Source: Palsa-504 sp963705835
GTDB lineage: Bacteria > Actinomycetota > Actinomycetes > Streptosporangiales > Streptosporangiaceae
Direction of reading: 5' to 3'
Assembly: GCA_963705835.1 (NCBI GenBank)
Contig: CAVPLC010000096.1
Span: 21,181-85,180, forward strand
Length of the DNA stretch: 64,000 nt
In this document: positions 23,406-32,201 of the stretch, piece after piece
How positions within the stretch are numbered: the stretch's first letter is position 1
Layout: each line of letters starts with the position of its first letter
Translations under genes and position numbers: made by a program
Notes under the pieces: model-generated
The model's database searches: none
Told to the model about the DNA's origin: nothing
What the model saw: only the letters and a program-made list of their open reading frames with translations

Positions 23406-24724
23406 AGTCGCCGGGTCCGCAGCGCGTATGCGGCGGCGGCCAGCGCGAGCACGAACAGGGCGAGGCCGACGATCACGTACAGGTTCCCGGCGAACTCCTG
23501 CAGGCCGCGATAGTGGTACTCGACGTACTTCGGATTGTCCCCGCTGCTGAAGGTGGATATCGGCGCGTACCAGATCAGGCCGCCCTGGAGCAGCCCAGCG
23601 CCGCCGCCCGGCCAGAACCGCGGCCACGCGCCGTACCCGGCCAGGACCGCGGCGGTCACGGCCAGCCAGCCAGCCCTGGCCCAGCCGCGCCCGGCCCTGG
23701 CCACGGCGTCCACCAGCACCGCGAGCCCTGGGGCAATCCACACCCAGTGGTGATCCCAGCTGATCGGCGAGACGAGCAGCGCGGTCAGTGCGCACACCAT
23801 CAGCCCGGCGAAGGTACGCCCGGCGTGGTGCAGCAGCGCCGCGGCGGCCAGCCCCAGTATCCCGGTCAGGATGGCGATGGCCAGCCACAGCCCCCCGGCG
23901 CCGGCCACGCTGCCGATCAACCTGGTGATCAGGCCGCGCAGCGACTGGTTCAGCATCGTGCCCACGAACCCAGTGCGGCCGGCCTGGAGGAAGTAACCGT
24001 GCCACCACCACTGCCCGGACTCGTGCGGCAGCGCCGCGAACCCGACGATCACCGTGGCCGCGAACCCCGCCAGCGCCACCGCGGCCAGCCGGAAGCGGCG
24101 GGTCACTAGCAGGTAGGCGATGAAGAACAACGGCACGAGCTTGATGCCGGCCGCGACGCCGGTCGCCGCGCCCTTCCACCACCGCCGGTCGGGCTGGCAC
24201 AGATCCCAGACCACCAGCGCCATCAGGAGGAGCTCGATCTGGCCCAGGTACAGCGTGCGCTGTACCGGCTCGGTCCAGAACGCGATCCCGGTCACCAGCA
24301 GCGTCGCCCCGAGCCTGGCCGTTCCCTGCCATCCGAGCTCGCGGAACGCGATCCAGACGGTCACCGCCACCGCGGCGGCCGACAGCCCGGCCAGCACGTC
24401 CAGCAGCACCCGGAACTTCACGGTAGTGATCAGCGCGAACAGCAGCGCGGCGAACGGGGTGTAGGTGAACTGGATGCCCGGCTGCTGCTGCCAGGTGTAC
24501 AGGGTGGCCGGATCGTGCTTGGCCAGCGTGCCGCCCATCAGGTACACGTGCAGGTCGAAGCCCTTGAGCGTGCTGATCGCCGGGTGGGTGGCCACCGCGG
24601 CCGCATACAGCCCCGCCGCCGCCGCGATCACTGCGATGCCGACGGCGAGCAGCATGCGCTGATCCCGCCGCCCGCGGGTCTCGGTAGCAGGGTAACGGCT
24701 GGCCAGACCCGTGTCAGAACTCAT
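23387..24724 (-). CDS. GT87-family (DUF2029) alpha-mannosyltransferase-like membrane protein
   Basis: 445 residues from the ATG at 24722-24724, chosen because GGAG lies six bases before it; an ATG four codons earlier is possible. About ten membrane helices. GT87 features are visible: GFDLHVYLMGGTLAKHDPAT near the N-terminus with the catalytic Asp, QFTYTPFAALLFA, LGQIELLLMALVVWDL, GVAAGIKLVPLFFIAYLLVT and SPISWDHHWVWIAPGLAVLV. In mycobacteria this family adds alpha-(1->2) mannose to lipomannan/PIM using polyprenyl-phosphomannose. It sits among other GT-C genes (MptB-like at 29.9 kb), which suggests a lipoglycan locus. Confidence 0.85.
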   Translation of the reverse strand: MSSDTGLASRYPATETRGRRDQRMLLAVGIAVIAAAAGLYAAAVATHPAISTLKGFDLHVYLMGGTLAKHDPATLYTWQQQPGIQFTYTPFAALLFALITTVKFRVLLDVLAGLSAAAVAVTVWIAFRELGWQGTARLGATLLVTGIAFWTEPVQRTLYLGQIELLLMALVVWDLCQPDRRWWKGAATGVAAGIKLVPLFFIAYLLVTRRFRLAAVALAGFAATVIVGFAALPHESGQWWWHGYFLQAGRTGFVGTMLNQSLRGLITRLIGSVAGAGGLWLAIAILTGILGLAAAALLHHAGRTFAGLMVCALTALLVSPISWDHHWVWIAPGLAVLVDAVARAGRGWARAGWLAVTAAVLAGYGAWPRFWPGGGAGLLQGGLIWYAPISTFSSGDNPKYVEYHYRGLQEFAGNLYVIVGLALFVLALAAAAYALRTRRLQRSRT

Positions 24725-24804
24725 GGCTGGCTCCATTATCCCGGCTACGCTCGGCCCGGTCCCGGCTGTCGCAGAAAGCTGAGTCTATGCCCACTGGCGT
24801 TACG

Positions 24805-26517
24805 TTACCTTGAGACAGCGGTGCGCTCCGGATGGGATGCCTGCCCGGCGGCGGGCACGGCCGCGACCCGCCGCTGCCGCCGATGTTGCACGATCGCGGT
24901 GGCGCCGAGCGCGCCGGCGATGGGCAGCGTGATCAGGGCGGGCAGCTGGTAGCGCCAGGAGAACTCGTACAGGTCGGCGCCGAGCATGGCCGCGACACCG
25001 ACGCCGGTGACCAGCAGGCAGGCCAGCGCCAGGGGCTGGGACGCCAGGGCGTGGCGTCCGCGGCGGCGGTAGGTGAAGATCCCGGCGGTGCCCGCGAGCA
25101 GGGTGACCAGGAGCACCGGTCCCGGCGTGTAGCCGCCGTGCAGCTGGTAGTCCCTGAGCGCGACGGCGGCAGGCCGGTACACGTGCATGGTCCCGCCGCC
25201 GGTCGCGGCGAAGGTGGCGTCGGGGCTGGCCGAGCCGGTCGAGGTGATGACCGGGGGGTACACCGGGAAGTTCAGCTGGAACTGCCACCGGTGGATCGGC
25301 GGATCGCCCACGTCCCCATCCCGGGTGAGGGCGAAGACCTTCACCGAGTCCCTGGCGATGTCGCGGATAACCCGCAGCGGCTGCTGCCGGAACACGGCGT
25401 AGGCCAGCTGGAGCTGGTCGGCCTGGGTGCTGATGTCCTTGCCGGTCTGGGGGTCGAGCACCCGGTAGGTGAACCGCGGCGAGGGGGGCGCGTTGACCAG
25501 CCCGTCGACGCCGAGGCGGGCCGCGAGCGCCGGCGCCGGGCACAGCGGCCGCAGGTCAGCCGGGATGTTCAGGGTGGCGCAGTCGGCCGCGGCCGCCGCC
25601 CGGCCGTACAGGTACGCGTCACCCTGGCTGGACAGGCCGAACCCCTCGTGCAAGATCACGCCGGAATAGGCCATGTAGCCCAGGATCGGGACGGCGAAGC
25701 AGACGGTCAGCACGGCGCCGTGCAGCAGCCTGGTCCGCCAGCCCCGCGCGGCCGCCGCCACGTACACCAGGGCGGGCAGGATCAGCGCCTCGCCGACCTG
25801 CCGCACCGGCGCCGAAGTGCCGAGCAGCAGCCCGCCGATGACCACCAGGGCCAGCCCGGGCCGGGGCTGCCACAGCAGCACGACCAGCGCGGCCACGACC
25901 AGCGCCTCGAACAGCACGTCCGGCATGATGGTCTGCTCGGCGTTGAGCTGGTAGGCGTCCAGCAGCACCGGGGCGACGGCGAGGGCGGCGAGCCACCGGA
26001 TCACGCCGCGGCGGAGCATCAGCACGTACAGGGCGGCCGCCATGGCCAGCCCGAGCGCGTGCTGCAGCAGGGCGACGAACCCGAGGTTGGCGAACATGAG
26101 CACCGGCCGCAGGACCAGCAGGGTGTAACCCAGCGGGTCGAACGCGCCGAAGTGGTTGACCCGGAAATCGGTCCCGAAGATGTACTTGTTCGTGTCGATG
26201 TACAGCAGCGCGGGCTGGTAGCCGATCTGGGCCAGGACGCGGAGCGCGACCCCGCCGGTCAGCACCAGGGCGAGCACCCAGTGCTGCCGCAGCACGTCGG
26301 TGACCGCCCACACGGTCCGGTCGAGGCGGGAGGCCACGGGCGGGGCGATGCTGGTCGCGGCGGGGCCCGTACCGTTCGGGCTGGCGGTGTGTGAACTCGT
26401 CCCGTTGGGGCTAAGGCCGTATGTGCTCGTGCCGTTGGCGGTCGGCTGGGCGGCGTTGGCCTCGTTACCATCGTCCCGGTCGGCGCCAGGCCATACGGTC
26501 TCGCTCCTGTTGGTCAA
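24805..26517 (-). CDS. GT-C-like multi-pass membrane protein with an NGT-repeat N-terminus
   Basis: 570 residues from a TTG preceded by AAAGGA. The N-terminal 70 residues are disordered and contain repeated NGT units (TANGTSTYGLSPNGTSSHTA, SPNGTGPA). About ten membrane helices follow, with a GT-C-like loop (YQPALLYIDTNKYIFGTDFR then VNHFGAFDPLGYTLLVLRPV) and an internal soluble insertion (CATLNIPADLRPLCPAPALA, RVIRDIARDSVKVFALTRDG). It probably transfers a sugar outside the membrane, but family assignment is loose. It is read toward the GT87 gene and is divergent from the PCMT gene. The start codon is uncertain because no ATG precedes the first helix in frame near the family start. Confidence 0.65.
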   Translation of the reverse strand: MTNRSETVWPGADRDDGNEANAAQPTANGTSTYGLSPNGTSSHTASPNGTGPAATSIAPPVASRLDRTVWAVTDVLRQHWVLALVLTGGVALRVLAQIGYQPALLYIDTNKYIFGTDFRVNHFGAFDPLGYTLLVLRPVLMFANLGFVALLQHALGLAMAAALYVLMLRRGVIRWLAALAVAPVLLDAYQLNAEQTIMPDVLFEALVVAALVVLLWQPRPGLALVVIGGLLLGTSAPVRQVGEALILPALVYVAAAARGWRTRLLHGAVLTVCFAVPILGYMAYSGVILHEGFGLSSQGDAYLYGRAAAAADCATLNIPADLRPLCPAPALAARLGVDGLVNAPPSPRFTYRVLDPQTGKDISTQADQLQLAYAVFRQQPLRVIRDIARDSVKVFALTRDGDVGDPPIHRWQFQLNFPVYPPVITSTGSASPDATFAATGGGTMHVYRPAAVALRDYQLHGGYTPGPVLLVTLLAGTAGIFTYRRRGRHALASQPLALACLLVTGVGVAAMLGADLYEFSWRYQLPALITLPIAGALGATAIVQHRRQRRVAAVPAAGQASHPERTAVSR

Positions 26518-26770
26518 CGGAATCCTTTGCGTAGTCTGCAGAGGCAACGGGAGATGCCGCGCTCGTGCCCGGCCGCCTTGCTGGCAGGGAACATTCTGCC
26601 GCACTAGTGAGGCCGGTGCGGGGAGTTGTTGAGTTATCGGTGAGTTATCTGTGAGCTCGGGCCGAGCGCGGCGCGGCGCCCGTCCACCCCCGCGAGCCGC
26701 CGTTTCCCGTCCAGCGTGGGTAGGGTGATCCTTACCACGGGTGCCGGCGCCGCGGCTCAGAGGAGCTTCC

Positions 26771-28138
26771 TTGGACGAGCCTTCCGTGAGCGATGAGCTG
26801 ACGTACATGCGGGAACGCCTTGCCACGCGGGTGATCGCCGCCAATCACGTCGGCAGCGATCTGGTCGCCGACGCGCTGCGGACCGTCCCGCGGCACCTGT
26901 TCCTCCCGGACCTGCCGCCGGAGGTGGCCTACCGCGACGACGCCATCGTGACCAAGCGCGACGCCGACGGGCTCGCGATCAGCTCGTCATCGCAGCCCGG
27001 CATGATGGCGATCATGCTGGACCAGCTCGACCTGGCTCCCGGCCACCGGGTGCTCGAGATCGGCGCGGGCACCGGCTACAACGCCGCTCTCATGAGGCAC
27101 ATCGTCGGGCCATCGGGCCGGGTGGTCAGCGTCGACATCGACGCCGACCTGGTCGAGGCGGCCCGGTCGCACCTGGCCAGCACCGGGTATCCGGACGTGA
27201 TCACGGTCTGCGCGGACGGCGCCGAGGGCTGCGCGGCGCACGCCCCGTACGACCGGCTGATCGCCACGGTCGGCGTCAGCGACCTCGCCTCCGCCTGGCT
27301 GGAGCAGGTCACGCCCGGCGCGCGGATCGTCGTCCCGCTCGATGTGGGCGGGACGCAGCTGTCGGTGGCGTTCGGGCGTTCCGGCGGGCACTGGGCGAGC
27401 CGGTCGCTGGCCCCGTGCGGGTTCATCAGGATGCGCGGCGCGCTGGCCGGTCCCGAGCACACGGTGGTGATCCAGCCCGGCCTGGTCCTGCGGCTTCCCG
27501 AACGGCGGGACGTCGACCCCGCGGCGCTGGCCGCCGCGCTGGCCGAGCCGGGCCGCGAAGAATCGACCGGCGTCCGTACCGGGCCGGCCCAGGTGTTCTT
27601 CGGGCTGAGCCTGTGGCTGACCATCCACGAACCCAGGCTGTGCGGGCTGTTCGAGGAGCAGCCGGGCGCGCGGCGGCCCGCACCGCCGCGGCCCGCGTCC
27701 CGGTCGGCCCCGCGGCTCGGCCGCGCGCCGCTGCTCGGCCCGGACTCCTGGGCCACCGTCGGGATCCTGGACGGCGCCAGCCTGGCCGTGCTGACCACCG
27801 CGTGGCCCGCGGCGGAATGGGGGCACGGACGGCCGGGGCCGACCCCGTCGTTCATGCTGACGGCCGCCGGATTCGGCCCGCGGGGCGCCGAACTCGCCGG
27901 CGACCTCGCGGCTCACGTCCGGGCCTGGAGCCGGGCCGGACGGCCGGACCTCGACGGACTGCACGTCGACGCCTACCCCAAATATCCCGGGGCCGGCGGG
28001 GCCTTGGGTGGCTTCGGGTCTTTGGGGGTTTCGGGGTCCTTGGGGGTTTCGGGGTCCGAGGCGATGGTGGCCGAGCGGCCGCGCACGCGGTTCGTGGTGT
28101 ACCGCTCGCAGCCGGGGTCCGCGGGCGTGAGCGCCTAA
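26771..28138 (+). CDS. Protein-L-isoaspartate O-methyltransferase family protein with long C-terminal extension
   Basis: 455 residues from a TTG with GAGGAG five bases upstream. Residues about 1-210 are PCMT-like: PRHLFLPDLPPEVAYRDDAI, SSSSQPGMMAIMLDQLDLAP, and the SAM motif HRVLEIGAGTGYNAALMRHI. The rest is an actinobacterial extension found in tgm-type PCMTs (fused or linked to lanthipeptide-like precursors) and in general repair enzymes. No peptide precursor gene is nearby, so the classical isoaspartyl repair role or an unknown target are both possible. The 3' end contains an 18-bp tandem repeat of G-runs encoding SLGVSG twice. Its stop overlaps that of the convergent GT-C gene. Confidence 0.82.
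   Translation: MDEPSVSDELTYMRERLATRVIAANHVGSDLVADALRTVPRHLFLPDLPPEVAYRDDAIVTKRDADGLAISSSSQPGMMAIMLDQLDLAPGHRVLEIGAGTGYNAALMRHIVGPSGRVVSVDIDADLVEAARSHLASTGYPDVITVCADGAEGCAAHAPYDRLIATVGVSDLASAWLEQVTPGARIVVPLDVGGTQLSVAFGRSGGHWASRSLAPCGFIRMRGALAGPEHTVVIQPGLVLRLPERRDVDPAALAAALAEPGREESTGVRTGPAQVFFGLSLWLTIHEPRLCGLFEEQPGARRPAPPRPASRSAPRLGRAPLLGPDSWATVGILDGASLAVLTTAWPAAEWGHGRPGPTPSFMLTAAGFGPRGAELAGDLAAHVRAWSRAGRPDLDGLHVDAYPKYPGAGGALGGFGSLGVSGSLGVSGSEAMVAERPRTRFVVYRSQPGSAGVSA
28022..28057 (+). repeat. Two tandem 18-bp G-rich repeats (potential G-quadruplex) inside the PCMT gene
   Basis: TTGGGGGTTTCGGGGTCC occurs twice back to back (28022-28039, 28040-28057), giving four runs of four to five G within 31 bases (28024-28054). 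It encodes SLGVSG repeats and so keeps the frame. Confidence 0.75.
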
Positions 28139-29751
28139 CGACGCACGTACAGCCCGCCCTTGGGCGCGTCGAGCGAGCCGGGGCCGTTGACCAGCCCGAC
28201 CAGCCGGAAATGGCTGGTGAAGTACGCGTACAGGCTGGCCGTCCACGGGATCTGGCCCTGGCTGCCGGTCTGGATCCACGCGTACTGCGCGTCGGAGAAC
28301 GCCGTGCGCCATACGGCCGCGACCTTCGCCAGGACCTGCGGCGAGGCGTACCGCTTCTGGCCGTTGGTCATGGCCAGCAGGGTCCCGAACGCGTCGACCA
28401 TGGGCGAGCAGTCAGGCTGGTCCGAGGTGAACCGGTTGGCGCTGACCGTGAGCGAGGTGTCGTCGGTCACCACGCACGATCCGGCCGGGATCAGCTTGTC
28501 CGCGGCGGCGGCCGGGGTGGACGAGGCGACCAGCTTGGTCTCGGCCGCCAGCTGGCGCAGGCCCACGCCCGCGATCACGACCGTCGCGATGACGCCGACC
28601 GCGATCAGCGGCATGACCCGATTGCCGGACTCGGCTGGTCGGCCTGCCGGGCGCAGCAGGCCGGCCGGCAGGGCCAGCACCAGCGCGATGAACGGCCCGG
28701 CGAACCCGCCGTAGTGCGACCAGTAGTTGTACGGCCACAGGAACATGACGATCACGGCCACGACGCTGATCAGCGCGTACCAGTCCAGCGGGGCGGGCAG
28801 ACGCCGCGTCGTGATGGCCACGGCCAGGTACGCCAGCGGCACGACGGCCGCGACGGCCAGCACGAGCAGCGCCAGCAGGCCGGCGGGAAGGCCGGGGAAC
28901 AGGGAGAAGCCGGCGAGGTCTTTCAGCCGGGACAGCGGCGGCAGCGGCGAGGGCTGGTTGAGGTTGTCCCTGACGAACTGGCTGATCACCACGTCCTTGG
29001 TCAGCCCGCCCGGCGCCATGATCAGGAACGGCAGCACCAGCACGCCCAGCCCGGCCGCGGCTCCCCCGGCCAGTGCCCGCAGCTGCCGCGGGCGCCGGGC
29101 GACCAGCACGGCCATGACCGCCAGCGGGACCACCGCCCAGATCTTGACCGCGGCCGCCACCCCGAACAGCACACCGCCCCAGCCCAGCCGGCGGGGCTTG
29201 TCGCTGATCTGGTCGCCTTCGAATATCTGCAGCGCCGCCAGCAGGCAGAACAGGTTGAGCCAGGGCTCCAGCAGGAACGTGTGCGCGGCCACCAGGGCGT
29301 CGGGGTACACCGCGTACACGCCGCACGCGATCCCGGCCGCCAGCGGCCCCCGGTGCCGGACCAGCAGGCCCAGCAGCACGATGCACGCGATGTCGGCCGC
29401 CGCGGTCAGCAGCCGGGCGATGCCCAGCCCCCACGCCGTGCCCGTGACCTTGGCCAGCAGCGCGACCGGGGTCATCAGCAGCACGCTGCCGGGAGGCTGC
29501 ATCACCACGAAGTCGCGGTACGGGATCACCCCGCCGACCAGCCGCACCGCGTCTCCGAACTGCACGCCGTCGTCGTACTCGGTCACGCCGAGCAGGTAAC
29601 CGGGACGGGTCAGCTGGTAGAGCCGCAGCAGGGCCCCGGCGGCCGCTGCGACGGCGATCACCACGTAGACCAGCCGCGGCGCGGCGCTCCGGCTTGGCGG
29701 GATGCCAGCCTCGGGAGCACGCGCCACGGCCGTCTCGCGGCTAGTAGCCAT
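28135..29751 (-). CDS. GT-C superfamily membrane glycosyltransferase, paralogue of the 21.7-kb gene
   Basis: 538 residues. The ATG has GGAGGG eight bases upstream. About ten membrane helices; the GT-C acidic loop VTEYDDGVQFGDAVRLVGGV then IPYRDFVVMQPPGSVLLMTP; and the C-terminal LIPAGSCVVTDDTSLTVSAN, matching the other paralogue almost residue for residue. It probably uses a polyprenyl-phosphate sugar outside the membrane. The two paralogues flank the GT87, GT-C-like and PCMT genes, so the block may have arisen by duplication. The stop overlaps that of the PCMT gene by four bases on opposite strands. Confidence 0.8.
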   Translation of the reverse strand: MATSRETAVARAPEAGIPPSRSAAPRLVYVVIAVAAAAGALLRLYQLTRPGYLLGVTEYDDGVQFGDAVRLVGGVIPYRDFVVMQPPGSVLLMTPVALLAKVTGTAWGLGIARLLTAAADIACIVLLGLLVRHRGPLAAGIACGVYAVYPDALVAAHTFLLEPWLNLFCLLAALQIFEGDQISDKPRRLGWGGVLFGVAAAVKIWAVVPLAVMAVLVARRPRQLRALAGGAAAGLGVLVLPFLIMAPGGLTKDVVISQFVRDNLNQPSPLPPLSRLKDLAGFSLFPGLPAGLLALLVLAVAAVVPLAYLAVAITTRRLPAPLDWYALISVVAVIVMFLWPYNYWSHYGGFAGPFIALVLALPAGLLRPAGRPAESGNRVMPLIAVGVIATVVIAGVGLRQLAAETKLVASSTPAAAADKLIPAGSCVVTDDTSLTVSANRFTSDQPDCSPMVDAFGTLLAMTNGQKRYASPQVLAKVAAVWRTAFSDAQYAWIQTGSQGQIPWTASLYAYFTSHFRLVGLVNGPGSLDAPKGGLYVRR

Positions 29752-29867
29752 GGAAGTGCCCTCCGGAGTAAGCAGCGCTCGCGCTTTGGATTCACCGTAC
29801 CCAAAAGAGCACGCTCAGGGTGCCCTCTCCGGCACCTCGGTAAGCGTTCGGTAAGCGGAGCGCGACC

Positions 29868-31391
29868 TCAGGTGAGCTGCCGCAGTTCCTGCGTGGCGAC
29901 GGCGGGCTCGGCGGGCCGGGATCGCCAGCCCCAGCGACCGGTCAGGCACAACCAGAGCAGCGCGGCCACCGCGAGCACGCGGGCCGTGGAGGTGATCCAC
30001 TCTCCCTCGAACATCTGCAGGCTGAGCAGCCAGCCCCGCGGGAGCGAGGTGGAGTCCATGTAGGTGATCGCGGCGAAGCCGAGGCGGACCAGCACCACCC
30101 AGTCCAGCCGCGAGGCCGGGTACAGCACCAGCAGCGCGATGATCATGACGTCGTACCAGGGCCGCTGGAACGGCCACATGAAGATCCAGGCCAGGCTGAG
30201 CGCCAGCGCCGGCGTGACCGCGGGCAGCGACGGAACCCGGGAGGGCAGCCGCAGGCAGACGATGACCGCCACGACGACGGCCAGCACCGCGGCCACGGTG
30301 ACCAGGTGCGCGGGCTGGTAGGTGGTGATCCCGAGCGGACGCCAGAACACCTGGTACAGGTTGTCCCACGTCACCTGGTTGCCACGGTGGAACAGCACGG
30401 TGACGGCCGGGCGCCCTGCGGCCAGGTAGGGCGGGACGATCGTCATCAGGCAGCCGAGGACGAGGGCGAACGCCGAGGCCAGGTGGCGGCGCAGCGCCCA
30501 CAGCGCACCGACCGCGAACAGCGCGAACGGGATCTTGACGCCGATGGCGGCCCCGATGAGCAGCCCGGCCACCAGGGCCCGGACCGGCCCCGGATCCTCG
30601 CCGGGCCGTTCCGCGCGCAGCACCGCGATCCCGGCCAGGCCGAACGCGATGGCCAGCCCGTCGATGTGCCCGCCCGCCACGATCACCCACAGCAGCAGCG
30701 GGTTCGCCGACCAGAGCAGGTGGGCGCGCCATCGCATGGCCGGATCCGGCTTGGCCAGCCAGTCCAGGAGCAGCACGACCGCGCCGAACGCCAGTGCCGT
30801 CCACAGCTTGAGCCAGAACGTGATGCGCGCCATGGAGCCGCCGCCGAGTTCGGCCGCGGCCCACTCCGAGGCGGTGGCCAGCGGCCCGTAGTCCGAGAGG
30901 CTGTTCTGCCAGGTCTTGGGGCTGTTACGGGCGATCTGGGCGCCGGTGGCCAGGAACTCGTTCGGCGTCATCACGTAGGGGCTGTGCCCGGCTGCCACCA
31001 TGCTGCCGTCGATCCCGTACGAGACCGCGTCGGTGGAGCCGCCCGGCGGGAGCACGGTGAACAGGGCGATGACGAGGAACACGCCCGCGAGCAGCGGCTT
31101 GACCGGCGGGCGGGCGCCCCGGGACACCGCGACCAGGCCCGCGGCCACCCCGGCGGCCGCGATGACCGCCGCCGCCCACAGCGACAGCAGGACCACGGCC
31201 GGCCGCAGGTGCAGCGGGTGCCACCACGGCGGGCCGGCGGCCGGGTGGGCCAGGCCGGGGACGCTGACGGACGGGCCGTTGACGCAGATCACGACCATGA
31301 TGAGCAGGGACACGACGATGGCCGCCACGCCCATCGCGAGCAGAGGAGTGGCCGACGCCGCGCGCCGGTCCCCGTCACTCACGCTGGACAT
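29868..31391 (-). CDS. MptB-like polyprenol-phosphomannose-dependent alpha-1,6-mannosyltransferase
   Basis: 507 residues with about twelve membrane helices. Features of the MptB/GT87-like actinobacterial family include GGSTDAVSYGIDGSMVAAGH, SPYVMTPNEFLATGAQIA, SLSDYGPLATASEWAAAELG, LLWSANPLLLWVIVAGGHID, AAIGVKIPFALFAVGALWAL and the late FQRPWYDVMIIALLVLYP. Such proteins extend the alpha-1,6-mannan core of lipomannan on the outer face of the membrane. The start is leaderless-type (TACCGT, seven bases). It is divergent from the CYTH gene with overlapping promoter regions. Confidence 0.8.
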   Translation of the reverse strand: MSSVSDGDRRAASATPLLAMGVAAIVVSLLIMVVICVNGPSVSVPGLAHPAAGPPWWHPLHLRPAVVLLSLWAAAVIAAAGVAAGLVAVSRGARPPVKPLLAGVFLVIALFTVLPPGGSTDAVSYGIDGSMVAAGHSPYVMTPNEFLATGAQIARNSPKTWQNSLSDYGPLATASEWAAAELGGGSMARITFWLKLWTALAFGAVVLLLDWLAKPDPAMRWRAHLLWSANPLLLWVIVAGGHIDGLAIAFGLAGIAVLRAERPGEDPGPVRALVAGLLIGAAIGVKIPFALFAVGALWALRRHLASAFALVLGCLMTIVPPYLAAGRPAVTVLFHRGNQVTWDNLYQVFWRPLGITTYQPAHLVTVAAVLAVVVAVIVCLRLPSRVPSLPAVTPALALSLAWIFMWPFQRPWYDVMIIALLVLYPASRLDWVVLVRLGFAAITYMDSTSLPRGWLLSLQMFEGEWITSTARVLAVAALLWLCLTGRWGWRSRPAEPAVATQELRQLT

Positions 31392-31398
31392 GGGTTAG

Positions 31399-31404
31399 AC
31401 GGTA
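31399..31404 (-). promoter_or_regulatory. Putative -10 box for the leaderless MptB-like gene
   Basis: TACCGT on the reverse strand, seven bases, then the ATG at 31389-31391. Confidence 0.4.
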
Positions 31405-31423
31405 CCGGACGAGGCCTCCCCAG

Positions 31424-31429
31424 TAATCT
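31424..31429 (+). promoter_or_regulatory. Putative -10 box for the leaderless CYTH gene
   Basis: TAATCT, seven bases, then the GTG at 31437. A GGAGG lies within the gap but is only one base from the GTG, too close to serve as a ribosome binding site. Confidence 0.45.
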
Positions 31430-31436
31430 TGGAGGC

Positions 31437-32072
31437 GTGACGGACAACACGGGCGACCACCTGGAAACCGAGCAGAAATACGACGCCGACGCCGACTTTG
31501 TCCTGCCCGACCTCAGCGGCCTGGAGGGACGCGCGAAGGCCACGGGGCCGCGCCGGTATTACCTGAGCGCGACCTACTTCGACACCGAAGAACTCGACCT
31601 CATCAAGAACCGGGTCACGCTGCGACGCCGGGTCGGCGGCACGGACGAGGGATGGCACCTCAAGCTGCCGGTGCGCAAGGACACCCGCCAGGAACTGCAC
31701 GCGCCGCTCGGTGACGGCGGCACCGCAAGCATCGGGTCGGTGCCGGCGCGGCTGGCCGCGCAGGTTGAGGACATCGCCGCAGGCCGCCCCCTGCGCCCCA
31801 TCGCCATTCTTGATACCGAACGGACCGTGGTGACCCTGACCGATCAGGCGGGCAAGCCGCTGGCCGAGGTCGCCGACGATCGCGTGACGGCCACGCGGCT
31901 CGACCAGCCCGGCGCCGAACCGCTGATATGGCGCGAGATCGAGGTCGAGGCGCTCACCAGCGGCCCCGGCGCCGCGGGCGTGCTCGACGCGGCCGGCCAG
32001 GCGCTGCGCCAGGCCGGGGCGAGACGTTCGTCGTCGGCCTCCAAGCTCGGCCGGGTGCTCGGCACCGGCTGA
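31437..32072 (+). CDS. CYTH domain protein (triphosphate tunnel metalloenzyme)
   Basis: 211 residues from a leaderless GTG. The signature ExExK appears as LETEQKYDAD at residues about 9-14. Alternating charged strands then line the tunnel (RRYYLSATYFDTEELDLIKN, VTLRRRVGGTDEGWHLKLPV, WREIEVEAL, KLGRVL). CYTH proteins hydrolyse triphosphates such as inorganic triphosphate or thiamine triphosphate, or act as class IV adenylate cyclases. No CHAD domain follows, and the size suggests a stand-alone phosphatase. The tail RRSSSASKLGRVLG is typical of actinobacterial members. Confidence 0.85.
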   Translation: MTDNTGDHLETEQKYDADADFVLPDLSGLEGRAKATGPRRYYLSATYFDTEELDLIKNRVTLRRRVGGTDEGWHLKLPVRKDTRQELHAPLGDGGTASIGSVPARLAAQVEDIAAGRPLRPIAILDTERTVVTLTDQAGKPLAEVADDRVTATRLDQPGAEPLIWREIEVEALTSGPGAAGVLDAAGQALRQAGARRSSSASKLGRVLGTG

Positions 32073-32098
32073 GCTCTGCCTCCTGAGCTCTACCTCCT
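32071..32098 (+). repeat. 14-bp tandem repeat after the CYTH gene
   Basis: GAGCTCTGCCTCCT is followed directly by GAGCTCTACCTCCT (one mismatch), starting at the CYTH stop codon. It lies in the intergenic region before the response regulator; no function is apparent. Confidence 0.55.
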
Positions 32099-32201
32099 TA
32101 GCTGGGGTTCGTGGGAATCTCAGAGGTTATTCATAGCGGATTCTGATCTGTCGATCACATCATTCGCATGAGGTGAGAATGTAAGGAGAGGATCCCCAAC
32201 C

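Noticed and set aside
24832..26394. Long plus-strand open frame of 520 codons opposite the GT-C-like gene
   Set aside because: Composition (Arg/Gly/Asp/His/Gln-rich, no hydrophobic order) is that of a GC-rich shadow; the minus strand encodes a coherent membrane protein.
27415..30063. 882-codon plus-strand open frame across the PCMT and GT-C genes
   Set aside because: It is antisense or out of frame to two clear genes and has no domain-like segments.
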